From NCBI GenBank assembly GCA_951802425.1, contig OX637798.1, positions 1,922,001 to 1,986,000 on the forward strand: 64,000 nt of DNA. The letters run 5' to 3'. Positions 31,650-49,844 of the stretch are shown piece after piece. Positions within the stretch are counted from its first letter, which is position 1. The number at the start of each line of letters is the position of its first letter. This stretch comes from Clavaria fumosa. Lineage: Eukaryota; Basidiomycota; Agaricomycetes; Agaricales; Clavariaceae. The position numbers and the translations under genes are program-made. Under the pieces are notes generated by a model that was given only the letters and a program-made list of their open reading frames with translations, ran no database searches and was not told the DNA's origin.

Positions 31650-32740
31650 ATCTATACACGGCTGTGCTGCCTTCTGTGTTTGTTCCCGCCTATTTCCTCG
31701 TGGACAACCTGCAGGCGCGGTCGGAGGCCACCTATGACAATCGCGGAGACGTCCCTGGGATTGAGAGTGCGGACATCTTGCCGGCTATCAATCCTTTCAG
31801 ACTATAGGCTGATCCACCAGGCTGCTTTTAGCGCTATCAAGACGTGGACAGCCATTCGACACCCGAGCATCGTGTCCAAGGAAGCCTTTACTACGCGGGC
31901 ATTCAACGATGATTGTACGTTCTCTGTGTTTGCCCCTCCCCTGTTCGTGCGCCAGCTGAACTTCCTTCGCCGTACAGCTCCAGTGATGGCGTACAGCTAT
32001 CATCTGAACACCCAGACGCTGTTCGACGCTCGCTTGAAATCCAAGATGAGAACCCTTCACAAAGGCCGACTATCAAGGGAACCCCACGGCTCTTCTGGAG
32101 GGGACCCTCTAGTAGTACATCGTGCAGCTTGCCAGTGCCGTGAAGAGGGAGCGCAAAACTAGCCTAGCCGTCAGGATGATTTACATTACCAAGGTGCTCA
32201 TCACAGGGGAGGGAACCCCGGTTCTCTGACACTATTTATTTTCTTCCTTCTTCCTGTGTCATCATAGCTGTTCCCTAACCTCATTCGCTTTTTTATTTGG
32301 TGCGATTCCACATAGATCTTGCTTTGGCCCCTTTCCCACCGCTTCAAACAGGTTCCGAATATCGTCATGAAGTTGCTCATGCACGAAACGCGGTTCAGAG
32401 GTAAGTTATCTAACTCTTGCGTCAGTCGCTGAGGCTGATTGTGTTGGTTGTAGTGCTGTGGACTGATTGAAAGGAGAACTCGTGAGCGAACACTGGAGAA
32501 CGCCCGTCCCGTCCGGCTACTGTGCAAATTCGGCTTCATCAGACGAACGGCCGAGTAAGTCCTCCTGCCAACGTTCCCACCAGTGCCCAACCTGACGCTT
32601 GTGCCTGTGTCTCAGGTTCGCCCGTGATACGCCATGCTCGTCTTGCGAGACGAGCAGAGTTTTTCTAGTCTTGAGCTACAAGGAAGTCAAGAACTGTGTA
32701 GAGCGGCGTTTGGAACGACCCAGAGTCTGTAGGGAAGCAC
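31650..32740 (+). pseudogene. PAN3: Decayed PAN3 (deadenylase regulatory pseudokinase) copy
   Basis: Blocks in PAN3 order but in changing frames: YRLIHQAAFSAIKTW, RHPSIVSKEAFTTRAFNDD (about 31805-31915), a short intron, MAYSYHLNTQTLFD (about 31985-32030), YIVQLASAVKRER and TSLAVRMIYITKVLITG (about 32115-32210), then after a decayed gap LENARPVRLLCKFGFI (about 32480-32545) and a last block RDTPCSSCETS...VLSYKEVKNCVE (about 32617-32705). These match the PAN3 pseudokinase (EAFTTKAFGDSS, YDYHP, QLASALK) and C-terminal knob (ENARLVRLL, SYKEVK). Missing segments and frame changes show a pseudogene. It keeps introns, so it is a DNA copy. The parent gene is not in the window. Confidence 0.75.
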
Positions 32741-32972
32741 GTTGACAGTGATAGACAGACGACGGCCGTGCAGCGTATTTGTGACGGAGTGTTCGGGTTT
32801 GGGATGGCAGGGCAGGGAACGTGGTGGATTTTTGTAACGAAATCTCTCATAAATATTCAAGCGCAGCGTTGAACCACCGCCATGTGACGTTGACGCCCGC
32901 AGCGCTGTGCGAGTGCATCAGCCATGGACAACCTTCCAAGCGCCGGTCTTACCAGCATTCACTCGAGCCTCG

Positions 32973-35900
32973 ATGTCAAAACGACTAGAGACACTTAAAC
33001 ACTTCAACTTCAACACGGTTTTTAAACGGGCCAGAGAGAATGTAGCCCATCCAAATTCATCGCAGGAACGTGCCCTGCCGTCCGAGTCTATGCAGACATC
33101 TCCACCTGGCCCACACTCCATCAATGCAATTGTCACACCTGTCGCTGCTGATGGCCCAGCAAATGCCCTCTCTGCGAGCAGGTCGGATGTCAACTCAACT
33201 TCTGAGTCGACCGATGCAGCGACCTCAAATTGCTATGCGACAATTGTTGGCTCGACTACGTCACCCGTGGCCCAGAAGAACCTCCAAACGGTCAAGGAGG
33301 CGGGTACGATGGCGTTTGAAGGGTTCAAGACTGCTCTGAAAACTCTCAAGGAGTGTGCGGGTGCATTTCCTCCCTTGAGAGCAGCTGTTGGCGGATTGCT
33401 AGCTTGTATGGAGGTTGTGGACGTACGCAAGTCCCCGGTTTCTGATCGAAGCAGTGTTCTCTGACATTGTTAATCACACAGCAAGCAATTCAAAACAAGG
33501 AGGATTTCGCTGAAATGGATTACAAGCTTCAAGCTTTTATCGTCATGATCGAGCAGCATAGCAGTGAATCAAACTCGTCTCGATTTCGTCGTCGCCTTGA
33601 CAATTTCGTGGGGTGTGTAGAGGCAATCGGGTTCTTGTACATGCTTTATTGATTCTGGATCATGCAGAGCGATCAATCAGCAAACGAAGGCTATTCAGAG
33701 TAGAGCAGGCCATGGGCTTCTAAGACGCCTTGCTGAGGGATCGAGGGATGCTGGGTATATTGAAGCCTCGTTTCGTACGATTGCCAACCTCTTTGATAGT
33801 TTCCAGGTGAGAAAACTTATCGAAGACCAAATGCACGGACTGAGATTAGCTCTAGACCGATGTGGGCTTAAGCACAGAACGTAATACTGAAGACATACTC
33901 TCTGTATGTCTTAAGTTCTCAAAGGCCGTACTGAATTCTAAGATGTGGTAAACAGAGTGTTCTATTTCAAAAATTACGACGAGCAGAAGCCGCCAAATTC
34001 GACTCAGATACAGTAATCTCTGGATCATCTGAATTTCTTCAACGTGGCGCGTGCACGGCAGGGACTCGTAAAGATGTCCTGGAGGGTCTCAGGACATGGG
34101 CCCATGATACCACAGGTCCCAAAATCTACTGGATGAATGGCATGGCTGGAACTGGAAAAACGACTATCGCCTATAGCTTCTGCCATCAGCTACATGATGA
34201 TGGTATCCTCGGAGCCAGCTTTTTCTGTTCTCGTTCACGATCTGACTGCAATGATGTTGGACGCATTTTCCCAACCATCGCTTATGAGCTTGCTCGATCC
34301 CACGAAGCCATTGCTGTCGCGCTCTTGGAGATTTTGAAGAGAGATCCATCATCATTGCTTACTCGGCAGTTCACAGGGCTCATACTGGAGCCTGTTCGAA
34401 TGGCGATGGAAAGGATTGACAAAATGCTTGTTGTTGTCATTGATGCTTTGGATGAGTGCAGGGATGAGGATGCTATCGAAAGTGTTCTCGGGATTCTCTT
34501 CGAGCATGCGCACCATCTCCCTTTCAAAATCTTTATCACCAGCCGACCGGAGCCACTGATTCTCGAGACTATCATGTCTTGGCCTCCCGATTTGCGCTCT
34601 GCCTTACACCTTCATAATATCAACATGGATATTGTGCAGGCTGATATCCGATTATTTGTAGAAGACAAGCTGTCTCGGATCGCAGGAATTTTCAAGTACG
34701 AGCAAAGTTGGCCACCGGACCATGAGGTCAAGATACTTGTAGAGCGATCGAGTGGATTGTTCATCTATGCTGCAACTAGTATTCGGTATATTGGGCAGCG
34801 TAATGCCAGTCCCCGGGTGCGGCTCAGTCGTATCATCAATTCGCTCCCTGCGCCAGAATCCACCGCGAGGACAAGGAATCTTGACGACTTGTACACGACG
34901 ATACTAGATCGTGCATATGACAATTTAGAGCCCTCTGAGAGGTACAATGTTCACTGTGTTCTCGGGACAGTCATCAATGTCAGAAACCCTTTGACTGTCT
35001 GTGGCCTTGCAACTCTACTGGGATTGGACATTGAGGGTGTCAAGACGGCCCTGACTTCCCTGCACTCAGTAATCTCTGTACCACCATCTGATGTTGTCGT
35101 GTCCGTGTTCCATGCATCTTTCCCGGATTTTCTCACAAATCCTAAACGTTGTCGCCCTGATCTATACCTTGATTGCTCGGTATCGCATCAGACCCTTGCG
35201 ATCCAATGTCTCCGACTCATGAACACATCTCTTCGAGAGAATATTTGTCACCTGGATGGACGACCTGCAAACAAGACACTTATGTCGGACACAATCACTC
35301 GATACATCTCAAATGGTCTGGCTTATGCCTGCCAACACTGGGCCTTGCATATCCATACTCAAGATATTGATATAGAAGACATTTGCTCTCTATTGGATGG
35401 CTTTCTGAATAGCCATCTGTTGCATTGGCTTGAATGTCTTAGTCTTCTGGGTAAATTGAGTGCTGCAATTGGGTGTTTACAAAAGATGGAGGAATATCAA
35501 TGGGTTTGTGATTTCCACTCTGTGAATGATCAATATTGATCAGTTAGCTTCAGGATCTATACCCTGGGATAGCGGTCATGATTTCGGATGCCCGCCGATT
35601 TGTCCTTGAGAACTTCGACATCATCAAAGATTATTGTCTTGAAACATACCATTCAGCATTAGTGTGGATACCAGTGTTTCGTGACCACCACGCTCCTCGC
35701 AGGTCTTGCCTACCCAACATTGTCCTAGGGCTGCGAAATACTTTCCGGGACAAATGCGAGAAAGTCATATATTGTGGCAGCAATTCAGTAAAATGCCTGG
35801 CATTATCAAAGGATGACCGCCGCATTGTGGCAAGTCACAACAATATCATTTGGATCTGGAATGCAGCCACAGGCGAACTAGAGGGCATGCTCAAAGGACA

Positions 35901-37761
35901 TTCAGGCCATATAGCCTCCATAGCTTTGTCGAGCGATGGGAGTCGCATTGTGAGTGGCTCTGTCGATGCAATGATCCAGATCTGGAATGTGATGACTGGC
36001 AAGTTGGAATGCATGCTCAAGGGACATGGATGGAGTGTGACATGTGTCGCCTTTTCGAGCGATGGAAGTCGTGTCGTGTCTGGTTCGAGAGACAATACAG
36101 TCCGGATCTGGAATGCGGTAACTGGCGGCGTACTCGAGGTATGGGAACAGATTTCCTCAGGGATTGCCTCCATGGCATTCTCGAGCGATGGAAGTCGTGT
36201 CATATCTTGTACATTTTTTGCGAGAGTTCAGTCCTGGAATGTGGTAACTGGTGTGTTAGAGTATGTCACGGTGCTCGACTCGGAGGGATGTGGACGTGGA
36301 CTATCCATGGCCTTCTCAAGCGACGTAAGTCGTCTCGCTGGGGGGTTTCGAGATGGGACAGTCCGGATCTGGAACTCAATGACGGGCGAGTCAGAAAATG
36401 TGCTCAAGGGACATTCACGTCGGGTGGGCTGCGTCGCCTTTTCGGGCGATGGGTGTCGTGTCGTGTCTGGGTCAGACGATGCAACAGTACGGATCTGGAA
36501 CTCAATAACGGGCGAGTCAGAGGGCGTGCTCAAGGGACATTCAAGTTGGGTGACCTGCGTCGCCTTTTCGAGCAATGGAAGTTGTGTTATATCTGGGTCA
36601 AATGATGGGACGGTCCGGATCTGGAATGTGGTGACTAGCGAGTTGGAGGCTATGTCCCCGAGAAATTCAGATTGGGCAACCCCTGTGGCCTCCTTGAGTG
36701 GTGGAAGTAGTACCCTGTCTGGGTCTGATATACCGATCTTCAACTCGGCGACGGGCAAGTCAGGGAGCTTAATCCAAGGGCATTCATCACATGTGTCCTG
36801 TTTGGCCTTCTCGAGTGATGGAAGGCATGTCGTGTCTGGGTCATGGGACGGGGAAGTACGAATCTGGGACACAGTGACGGGCAAGTTGGAAAACACGTTC
36901 ATGGGACGAGGTGCGAAAAATGTGAAAGTTGTGGCCTTGTCGATTGGCGGAAGTGTTGTGTCTTGGGTGGAAGCTTCAAGCACAGTATGGGTCCGCAATG
37001 TGGTGACTGGGTTGAAGCACGAGTTGACACTCGGGGTTGATGAACCATACACTATCTATACCATGGCCCTCTCAAATGATGGAAGCCGTGTCATGGCTGG
37101 CTATTCCGACTGGTTAATACGGATGTGGGACTCGGTGACTGGCGAGTTGATGCACGTGCTTGAAGGGCATTCAGGTTGGGTGACGTCATTGGCATTCTCG
37201 ACTGATGGAAGTCGTGTTGTGTCATATGATAGAGTGATAATACGGGTATGGAACTCAGTGACTGGCAAGTTGGAGAGAGTTCTCAATGGACATTGGCGAG
37301 GTGTGACCTCTGCGACCTTCTCGAATGACGGGCATCATGTCGTGCTCATGTCCACCAGCCTTGAATCATCTACGGTCTGGATCTGGGGCAGCGACTCAGA
37401 GGTCATGTTCAAGGGGGATTGGGTGCACTCTATCACCATCTCTTTAAAGGATTGGAGTCGCGTCATATTCGACCACACACTTGAGATTGACGTGTGGTCA
37501 GGCTATCCCATTTCGAGAGAAGACAAACGCCGAGTCCACTCCCAGCCTGATCTAAGCTCGATACTACAGCACATGCCTTGCTTCATCTCTCATGGTCGGA
37601 CATGGATCTCCACTATCGAGGTTCCACGAAGCTGTTGGATACCTCCGCGATACCGTGATTTCAAGTCTGTTGCCTGCTGGGAGTCGAAAGTATGCTTCGG
37701 ATATCTAGATGGCCGTGTCATCATCCTCGACCTCACACCCTCATTACATGCACCACAATGA
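32973..37761 (+). CDS. NACHT-WD40 NLR-like protein, 1507 aa
   Basis: Six exons, 32973-33422, 33482-33612, 33668-33806, 33856-33903 (48 nt), 33956-35503 and 35554-37761, join without a stop. The N-terminal 250 residues form a helical region of the type found in Agaricomycete NLRs (AFEGFKTALKTLKECAG, GLSTERNTEDIL). The NACHT domain has Walker A MAGTGKTTIAYSFCH (about residue 317), Walker B VVVIDALDEC and a sensor FKIFITSRPE. A helical spacer to about residue 790 ends DARRFVLENF. Then come about 14 WD40 repeats (VTCVAFSSDGSRVVSGS...VRIWN...TGELEGVLKGHS) to the end. Members such as HET-E control heterokaryon incompatibility: WD repeats bind the non-self ligand and NACHT oligomerises. The central WD repeats are highly alike at the DNA level, a sign of concerted repeat evolution. 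The start is the first ATG in frame. Confidence 0.9.
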
Positions 37762-38638
37762 CACACATGCGACAAGCGACCCCAGCTAGGCATTTGGTGA
37801 GTCCAGCCATACATAACATTTTCAACTTTAGTAACTGGTGTGCCAATTCGAGAACCGTGCTACGCTCACACAGGAATGTGCGCAGACACCCACCATACAC
37901 TCTCAGCACAAAGCAGACTTTCGATGCAGCCCAATCCGCACACTCTCGTTCTTCTCACCGCGCTCCTCCTGCGCCGTCACCGTGCCACCACCCAGCCGCT
38001 CTCTCAGGCTGCCTCAGCCAGTGCTGCACCATCCAACATAACAGCGGCGAGACCTCCCAGGGTCGCACTTCTCCTTGTAGGCAACCTCGGCGCCAGGCTC
38101 AATCTGCAACTCAATCCCCATCTGCCCTCAATTCCTGACCCAAATGATACCGCACTGCGCCGGCCACACCCATACCCGCGATGCACATGTCCGGCATCAC
38201 CAGGGGTTCCGCAGGCACCTACATCCCTGGTCTGTGTGCTTTTGTACCGCGCTGTGGTGTATCTCGCCCACCTATCCACATCCACTCCGACACACACGAT
38301 GCCTTGTGCCGTGCCCGTGATGGGACCGCCAAGAGCACAGACTATAGGTTAATGCACCGCGCCGGCATACATGAGACTTCTGGAGGAGAGGGACCTCATC
38401 GCTCTATCTAATGACAAGTATGCAGTATGACGTTTGACAAATCACTTATCGATGACTGAGCCCACCCATTCGACGAGCCAGAGTAGCAAAAACGCTGGTC
38501 GTTGGTCACACCGTGATATTCTATGTATTGGGTGGTTGCACTTGTACTTTTATCTTGAGCTACAGGCATCATATTGCGATGATGAAATAGAAGGTCGAGT
38601 GGAATATTCTCTATGACTACAAACCGCAATACATTTGC
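37762..38638. other. Intergenic between convergent NLR and RPC1, no gene recognised
   Basis: A Pro/Leu-rich ORF at 37840-38352 has no family features and looks like composition-driven noise. 38355-38638 is the RPC1 3' flank, duplicated at 31.3 kb. Confidence 0.55.
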
Positions 38639-43968
<5,330 letters not shown>

Positions 43969-45105
43969 CCTGAGAGGTAGGGCCTATTGCATGCTCGTCT
44001 GAGTCGTCCTGCGTCACACCGCGACGCGTGAAGATCACGCTTGCACACCTTCCATACAACACTACAGTAGCGGTCGCGCAAATGGCTAGTGGCTTCAGCG
44101 AGGCTCTGGGGACTGCTCTCCGCTATCTATGGGCTGAAATCACTCTGCTCCATTTGACGGAGGAAGTATGATTTTAGTCTTCATCTTTCACTTCCGGAGA
44201 CTAGTTCAGTTTTGTTTCTTTAGAGGAGGCTTTGAGTCTGAGTTTTTCTCAGGTCGCGGATGTCGCTCCGCTCGTTGGACTCGACACCGCTCGACACATG
44301 AAAGGTATTCAAATCTTTGAGCGCCATGGTGCATGACATGGATTCAATGATAGGCCTCTTCCTAAGTATGAACACAAAGGGGCGACGTCCGAATTCCTGT
44401 TTCCAGTGAGGATGATCCAGCCTTCAGACTGCAATAAAACGAAGACAGCTTCCCACAGATCCTCAACTACCTCGTGATTGAGTTTAGGTTTGCTTTTAGG
44501 AACCTACCACCGAAGGTCGCATCTCTGCAAAATGCCGGATAAAATATTACTTCAGGGTCTTTGGTTCTGTCGCTGTTCTCATCGTGGAAAACAAGCTCAA
44601 GGCCACCAAGGATATAGAGCGTTTGGATGCGATTGCTCAAGTAATAGCCAAATGTAATGGTCAGTCGTCTTTGTGATGCCGAACTTTGTATTATTCCAAT
44701 CATGTGTTGAGACAGTGTGTAACTGGAACAATTCGCAACAGAACTTCGCTGTACCGGAGCGTGAGACCACTCTGGCACCTTCCCCGCAAACCCTCCAATC
44801 CTCCAGAGAGGTCTTCGGCTCCAAAGTTTTGCGGAGACGGAGACCGCTTGTCCTTTAGTTCCCTTCCCATTCATGACCAAGCCAAATGCGCCAAGGTCTT
44901 GTTACGGAGCTCAGATTCCGACGCGGTATGATCACAAATTCTAATCAGGAGACCCAGAAGACTGCCGTCTTCTTACCAGCAACTTGCGGGGGCGATTCAG
45001 CCCTGCCTTGATGCCGCGGATATGCCGTGCCCGGAACTGCAGACCTTGCCATGCCCCATACAAATAAGGCATGCGAAGCCGATGTTCCCAATTGAAGCCG
45101 TGCCT
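43969..45105. other. Intergenic between RPC1 and MCM10, possible unrecognised small gene
   Basis: An ATG at 44084 on the plus strand opens MASGFSEALGTALRYLW and could splice at GTATGA (about 44167), but I could not extend it to a convincing protein. A minus ORF at 44467-44880 shows no family features. 43969-44083 would hold the RPC1 promoter. Confidence 0.35.
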
Positions 45106-47639
45106 TCACGTCGGCGGCTCGACTTCTAGGTCGCTCTCGTCGTCGTCGAGATCCACAAGGGTGTCATTAGACGCCTCGCCGTCCTGGATAGGGCTTTCGA
45201 CCCTTGTTGACGCCTCCACGACCACGGTGTCCCTTCCAGGTGAGACAACTGCAGAACGAACTTTCGGTTGGCCAGGCCGAGGTCCCAGTTCGATATTTTT
45301 TCTTCTGGATTGCACAGACGCAAGCGCATCAAGCTGTCAGAAGGAGACGAAACCATCAGTCATCGCCTAAATATTCACATCCCTTTAAAAGACCACCTCA
45401 CCTTCGCCTGAACTGCCGAGTGGTCAACAGCGCGCCGGCCAGGCTTCAACGCCGGATCGAACCCCAGATTCCGTATAATGTTAGAAGAGTATAATCTGTG
45501 CGCCCCTTGAGTCTCCGACTCCACCTGCTTCCCCGAAGATGCCTTGCCGGTAGACTTCGTCCGTCCAGTCCCCTTGGCCCGTTTGCTCTCCTTCCCTTTT
45601 CCATCCCTTGTCTCTTCCGCCACTCTCTCCATCTCCGCTGCGGCTTCCCTCGCCCTCATGACCGCCCTCATCCCCTCCTTATCCCTGTCCAACAACCGCT
45701 TAAGCTCTCGGTCCTCATCCGCGCTCCGCAGTCGGCGCTGCGCCTTGCTCTGCCCTTCGCGGCCAATGTCTTCCGTCAGGAACAGCGAGCGCGAGTCGAG
45801 CGCCTTGCCGCTGCCCACGACATGCCCCGAGAAGACATACGTCGACCCTGTGCCCTCGCTCCGCTCTGGCTTCAGTCCCCACTGCCGTGCAGGATCGTAC
45901 GCAGGCTTGTTGTGCCGCCGCACCGCAACCGTGGTCGACATACCCGACGACCTGCCATGTTCAAAACATGGTCAGCTCACAGTCAGTTTGGAAAGGAGAG
46001 GAATGGCTAATACCCAATGGCGAACTCCGCCCGGTCCGACCGCCTGCTTTCCACCGCACGCTGTACGTGCCAGTCGCACACGTCGCTGACACGCTTGTCG
46101 CACCAACTCCCGCACAGCTTCCCGTCTCGTTTTGTGGCCGTACACATCCCCAAGTCCTGTGCTCTGCCGATCACGATGATGGACGAGTCCGACTCGGGGG
46201 TGATCGCGAGGATGTTGTTCACGGGATGAGGCGTGCAGGACGTTCCCTGGTTGTACATAAACATTAAATTGGCTCAGTGGGAAAGTTGTTCGACGAGCCT
46301 GACCTGGTATGGTTTTAAGACCCTCGGGTTCAACAATGCAACGACGTCCCCCTCTTTCAGCTTCGACATGGCTTCGAACGCGCCACGGCTCCCGCCCTTG
46401 TACACCTTCTGCTTTCTAGCCCCTTCACCTGCAAGGACATAGTCAAATCCATCCGCTTCAAACAACAGCAAGTTCAGGAACGCGTCGCCCCGTATGACGG
46501 CTGTGCCACCCGTCGCAGACGACGCCGACCGAGAACGGGCTCCGAAATCGATGAGCTTCACGTTTACGTATTTCTTCCCCAGCTGAGGAGGCGATGAAGA
46601 GGCCTTTGCTTTGCTCGGGTGCTTCTTTTTCTCTCGTTTGCTGTCATCCTGCTCCATGCCATCGCCGTCGCGTGGAATTTCAACAGGTGCGCGGCTGAAT
46701 TTGATGGGACCTCGTTCAGCCACCACGGCGATGGTGACCCAATCGCCCGCCACCGGTACGTCATAGCCTTGTCGATGCGGCAGAAGCCTCACGGCAGAAT
46801 AGAGACGGGAGGGCGAGAGGTAGTACCGCCCAGTGAGGTATTCCTGGACGTCTTCGTGCGAAATGGTTCGGGACCTGGAAATTCTCAATCCTGAGCGTAC
46901 AGTCAGCGGAACGCGAGCGGGAAGGACGTACTTGAGACGGATGCCCGAATTGGGCTCTAGCTGCTGAAACAAAGGATCGTCAAAGGAGGGCTTATGATCG
47001 TACGGCCCCGGCTCCAACTCCTCGACAAGCGCGAGACGGTCATCGCGTTGCGGTGCGTGACCATGCTCCGTCTCTCCGGTCATTTGCTCCTCCTTCCCAA
47101 CGGGCACTCTTCCAAACGTGCACGGTGCCGCGTCGGTGACGTGTGGTGGGACAGGTGCTTTCTCGGAGAACGCCAGCGACCGGGGAACGATGTTCTCCTC
47201 GGAATGAGATTCGCCCCGCGGTCGGTTGCTGATGTTGGCGAGCTTCGAGAGGACGTTGGAGGGCGCAGGCGTCCGTATCTGAGGCCCGTTGTGTATTGGC
47301 TTTCCCGAAGCAGGCTTGGCATCAGACAGGAGGGACAGCGCAGGCACTGGCTTCGTGCGCGGGGGTGCCCCGAGCGCAGGCTCGAGCTTGCGTTTCTTCT
47401 CTAAACAGGGCGTCAGCTCAAAGCGCGGTTCGACACGCCCACTACGCACTCGGAGACGGCGTGGCAGGCGCCAACAGCGTCGGCTCGGGCTTTCTCCGCT
47501 TGGCGGGTACTGGCGGTGGTGGTAGGAGTGGATGCGCGTCGAGGGAGTGTTTGAGCTGCGCTTGTAGCGTTGCTATTTGCTTCTTTATTTCCTCTTGGCG
47601 TTGTCTCTCCTGGTCTAGTCGGCTCGAAGTGGAGTCCAT
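45106..47639 (-). CDS. MCM10: DNA replication factor MCM10, 749 aa
   Basis: Exons 47450-47639, 46932-47400, 46304-46883, 46014-46246, 45402-45951 and 45106-45333 join in frame. An N-terminal coiled coil (RLDQERQRQEEIKKQ) and a basic NLS-like PKKKRK form across intron 1. The OB-fold region follows (HEDVQEYLTGRYYLSPSRLY, GDWVTIAVVAERGPIKFS, YVNVKLIDFG, GDAFLNLLLFEAD). Next is GVVALLNP-type DVVALLNPRVLKPYQ, then the Mcm10 zinc finger (CTATKRDGKLCGSWC, CDWH). The basic tail resembles fungal Mcm10 (NKPAYDPARQWGL, RLYSSNIIRNLGFDP). It loads polymerase alpha and activates CMG at origins. The 48-bp intron at 46884-46931 has a GATTGAG acceptor and is the least certain junction. A partial copy lies at 49845-50830. 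Confidence 0.93.
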
Positions 47640-48217
47640 CGTTGGTCGTTGGTCGCGTTGCGGAGAAGTGGCTGAGAGTGAGTAAGCGATAAACGAATAA
47701 ATAGGGACGCGTTATTTGTTTGTATTTGGAGAACACCTCGATGTGTTGTTTGTTGTTTATCTCTCGGTTGCTGCTTGTGGTTATTTGGTATTGCCGATTT
47801 GATCCGTTATTTTAAACTCAGCGGCTGTGCAGACCGAAAGGGAAGAAAGTTCGCCACTGCGCCGCTTCGCCGCTTGAGATGAGAGAGGAAATATTGAATT
47901 TTCTATTTGTAAAAGTAGAAACAAAGAGAGATAAGTCAATTACGCTTTGAGGCGCACAAGGAGTGGACAGGTCTGTATGGACTAAAAGCTGGATGATCAG
48001 CATGAAAGAGGGGACTTTTTTACCAGGAGCAAGGCGATGATGATGTTAGGCGCGGGAATATCACCGCCTGACCAGCCATACCCGTGTCTCATAACCGCAT
48101 ACCAGTACCATTAAAGTGATGCAGGGGCGACAGCCCGGCCACACACTTTAGTTGCACGCATCCCACGCGTTTGCCACTCTCCTTCTCTCTCCCCTCCTCC
48201 CTTCTCCCATTCCAGCA
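47640..48217. promoter_or_regulatory. Shared upstream region of divergent MCM10 and the 48.2-kb gene
   Basis: 577 bp between two divergent ATGs (47639 minus, 48218 plus). A pyrimidine-rich tract CTTCTCTCTCCCCTCC at about 48183 directly precedes the plus-strand start. No ORF of note. Confidence 0.4.
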
Positions 48218-49001
48218 ATGGCGAACAAATCTCTGTCGTCCATTCTCCGGTCTGACCGCGATACCGTTCGTCTGTACCTTCACTTGTCATCTCTAGATCG
48301 TTACATGGAAAGCATGGATACACTCTTGAGGTGTGCAGACCTCACAGCAGCGAAATTCAGAAGATATGGTAGGAAGGTTGGTTCTCTCTATCGAAGCAAC
48401 TTTTTCAAATTTCTCTTTGTCTGACTGGTATTTTGGTGGCACAGTTGATAGCGCTGGCGGAGGTAATCGTGACTCACGGTCTGCGGTGCCGTCTAAATTG
48501 CTGATAGCTAATCACGCACAGGCGGCGTGCAAGGCCGCAGCTGCGGAAATGGAAGAGGGCTTTGACGCTTCATCTGTAAACGCCCAGACGGACCATCTTG
48601 ACCGTCTCGGACCATATATCAGCCGCTATTTCCAGCTCCTCCGAGTCATCGAATCGCGGCGACTGGACTTCGAGCACAGTTTACAAGGTAAATAAAAGAC
48701 AAAAACAAAAAAACAAACTTTCAATATATATTTTCCACAATTGAAACTAACGAAAATAATAGAGCGGGTAGCAGCCTTACTATCCGTACTTTACTTAGAT
48801 GGACGCCCTCCTCAAGAAGCTAGATCTGTCCTCTACAAAACAGTGCTCCGGAGAAACGCTCCTGTCACCCGCGGCCGACCGCCTCGCCCTCGCATCTGGG
48901 GCGGACCACCACCCGCACTCCAACCCGGCTTGACGCCTCCTGCACGTGCGCCAAATTCCTACAGTAAGCCCGCAGAAAGGCAAAAATTGTTTGGCATTTG
49001 A
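48218..49001 (+). CDS. Small helical protein of unknown function
   Basis: Starts MANKSLSSILRSDRDTVRLYLHLSSL at 48218. Downstream exons appear to be about 48445-48468 (LIALAE), 48523-48688 (ACKAAAAEMEEGFDASS...YFQLLRVIESRRLDFEHSL) after an acceptor CGCACAG, and about 48762-49001 (ERVAALLSVLY...) after AATAATAG. Heptad-like helices suggest a coiled-coil subunit of some complex. I could not fix the junction between the first exon and QTSQQRNSEDM, where the two need different frames, nor the frame of the last exon. Family not recognised. Confidence 0.5.
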
Positions 49002-49844
49002 TTTACCTTTGAAAACAGGCAGACCGCAGAGGCGGTTCGGAATATTCTGCACCGGTAAACAACGCCTCGGGGTGAGCTCGAAGCCGGCCCGCCTGAGTGG
49101 TCCAGTCGATTGCGACGGTCCCAGCCGCGCTGCTTCCTCTTGACCAGATGGAGGGTTTCTGCAGTGGAGATGAACTCCGCATATTTTCTTGGTTTCGGAA
49201 GCAGCGAAGAGGCATACAATACATACATATTACAGTAGTGGGGAGAAATTTGTAGTCATTCTTGCACACAACCAACCGCTTTAACTGTTGCAACGCATAA
49301 CGCAATCAATAGAAGGCATCATGATGCGTTGTTTCTGAAGGATATTTGATACATCACCAGGTGAACAGTATAATGACCGTCGATCAACGGCGCATGCAGA
49401 AACACTCCTGTTTTCTATACCACTGCCAGAGATGGTGTACAGCACCGATGGATGGTAAGTTTGGGGGTCAGCGGGCATCTGAGATGACTAGGACATACAG
49501 GTCTGACTTCAGTAGGCCTGAGGGTAAAGGTGTTAAGACCAACTGAAGAACTAGAAATCTGCCAGGGAAAATGATACGGGCCTGACGCATAAGGTATGGC
49601 TGCAGCGCTACATGCATGCTGGATGATTGTCGTCTAGCGTAACACGTGGGCAATGAGACGGAATTCCCCTTTAGGGAGTCCTAGATCGGCACGCTCAAGA
49701 ATGGTATGCACCGGGGTATGTACTCAGTCTACTCCCTCATTACTATACTACTTACTCTTTCCTCAGATTCATGTTAGGTAGCGCAGTCTTCGTACTTTGA
49801 CTGAGGATCCGTGTTAGGTCTTCATTAATGTACGGTCTCCTCCG
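49002..49844. other. Intergenic, nothing recognised
   Basis: Only short ORFs without features. The 3' flank of the small gene runs into the MCM10 copy. Confidence 0.6.

Noticed and set aside
32201..32590. 129-aa minus-strand ORF opposite PAN3
   Set aside because: Shadow of the decayed plus-strand PAN3 blocks; no family features.
37840..38352. 170-aa Pro/Leu-rich ORF between NLR and RPC1
   Set aside because: No family features, overlaps other open frames of equal quality, and runs into the RPC1 3' flank.
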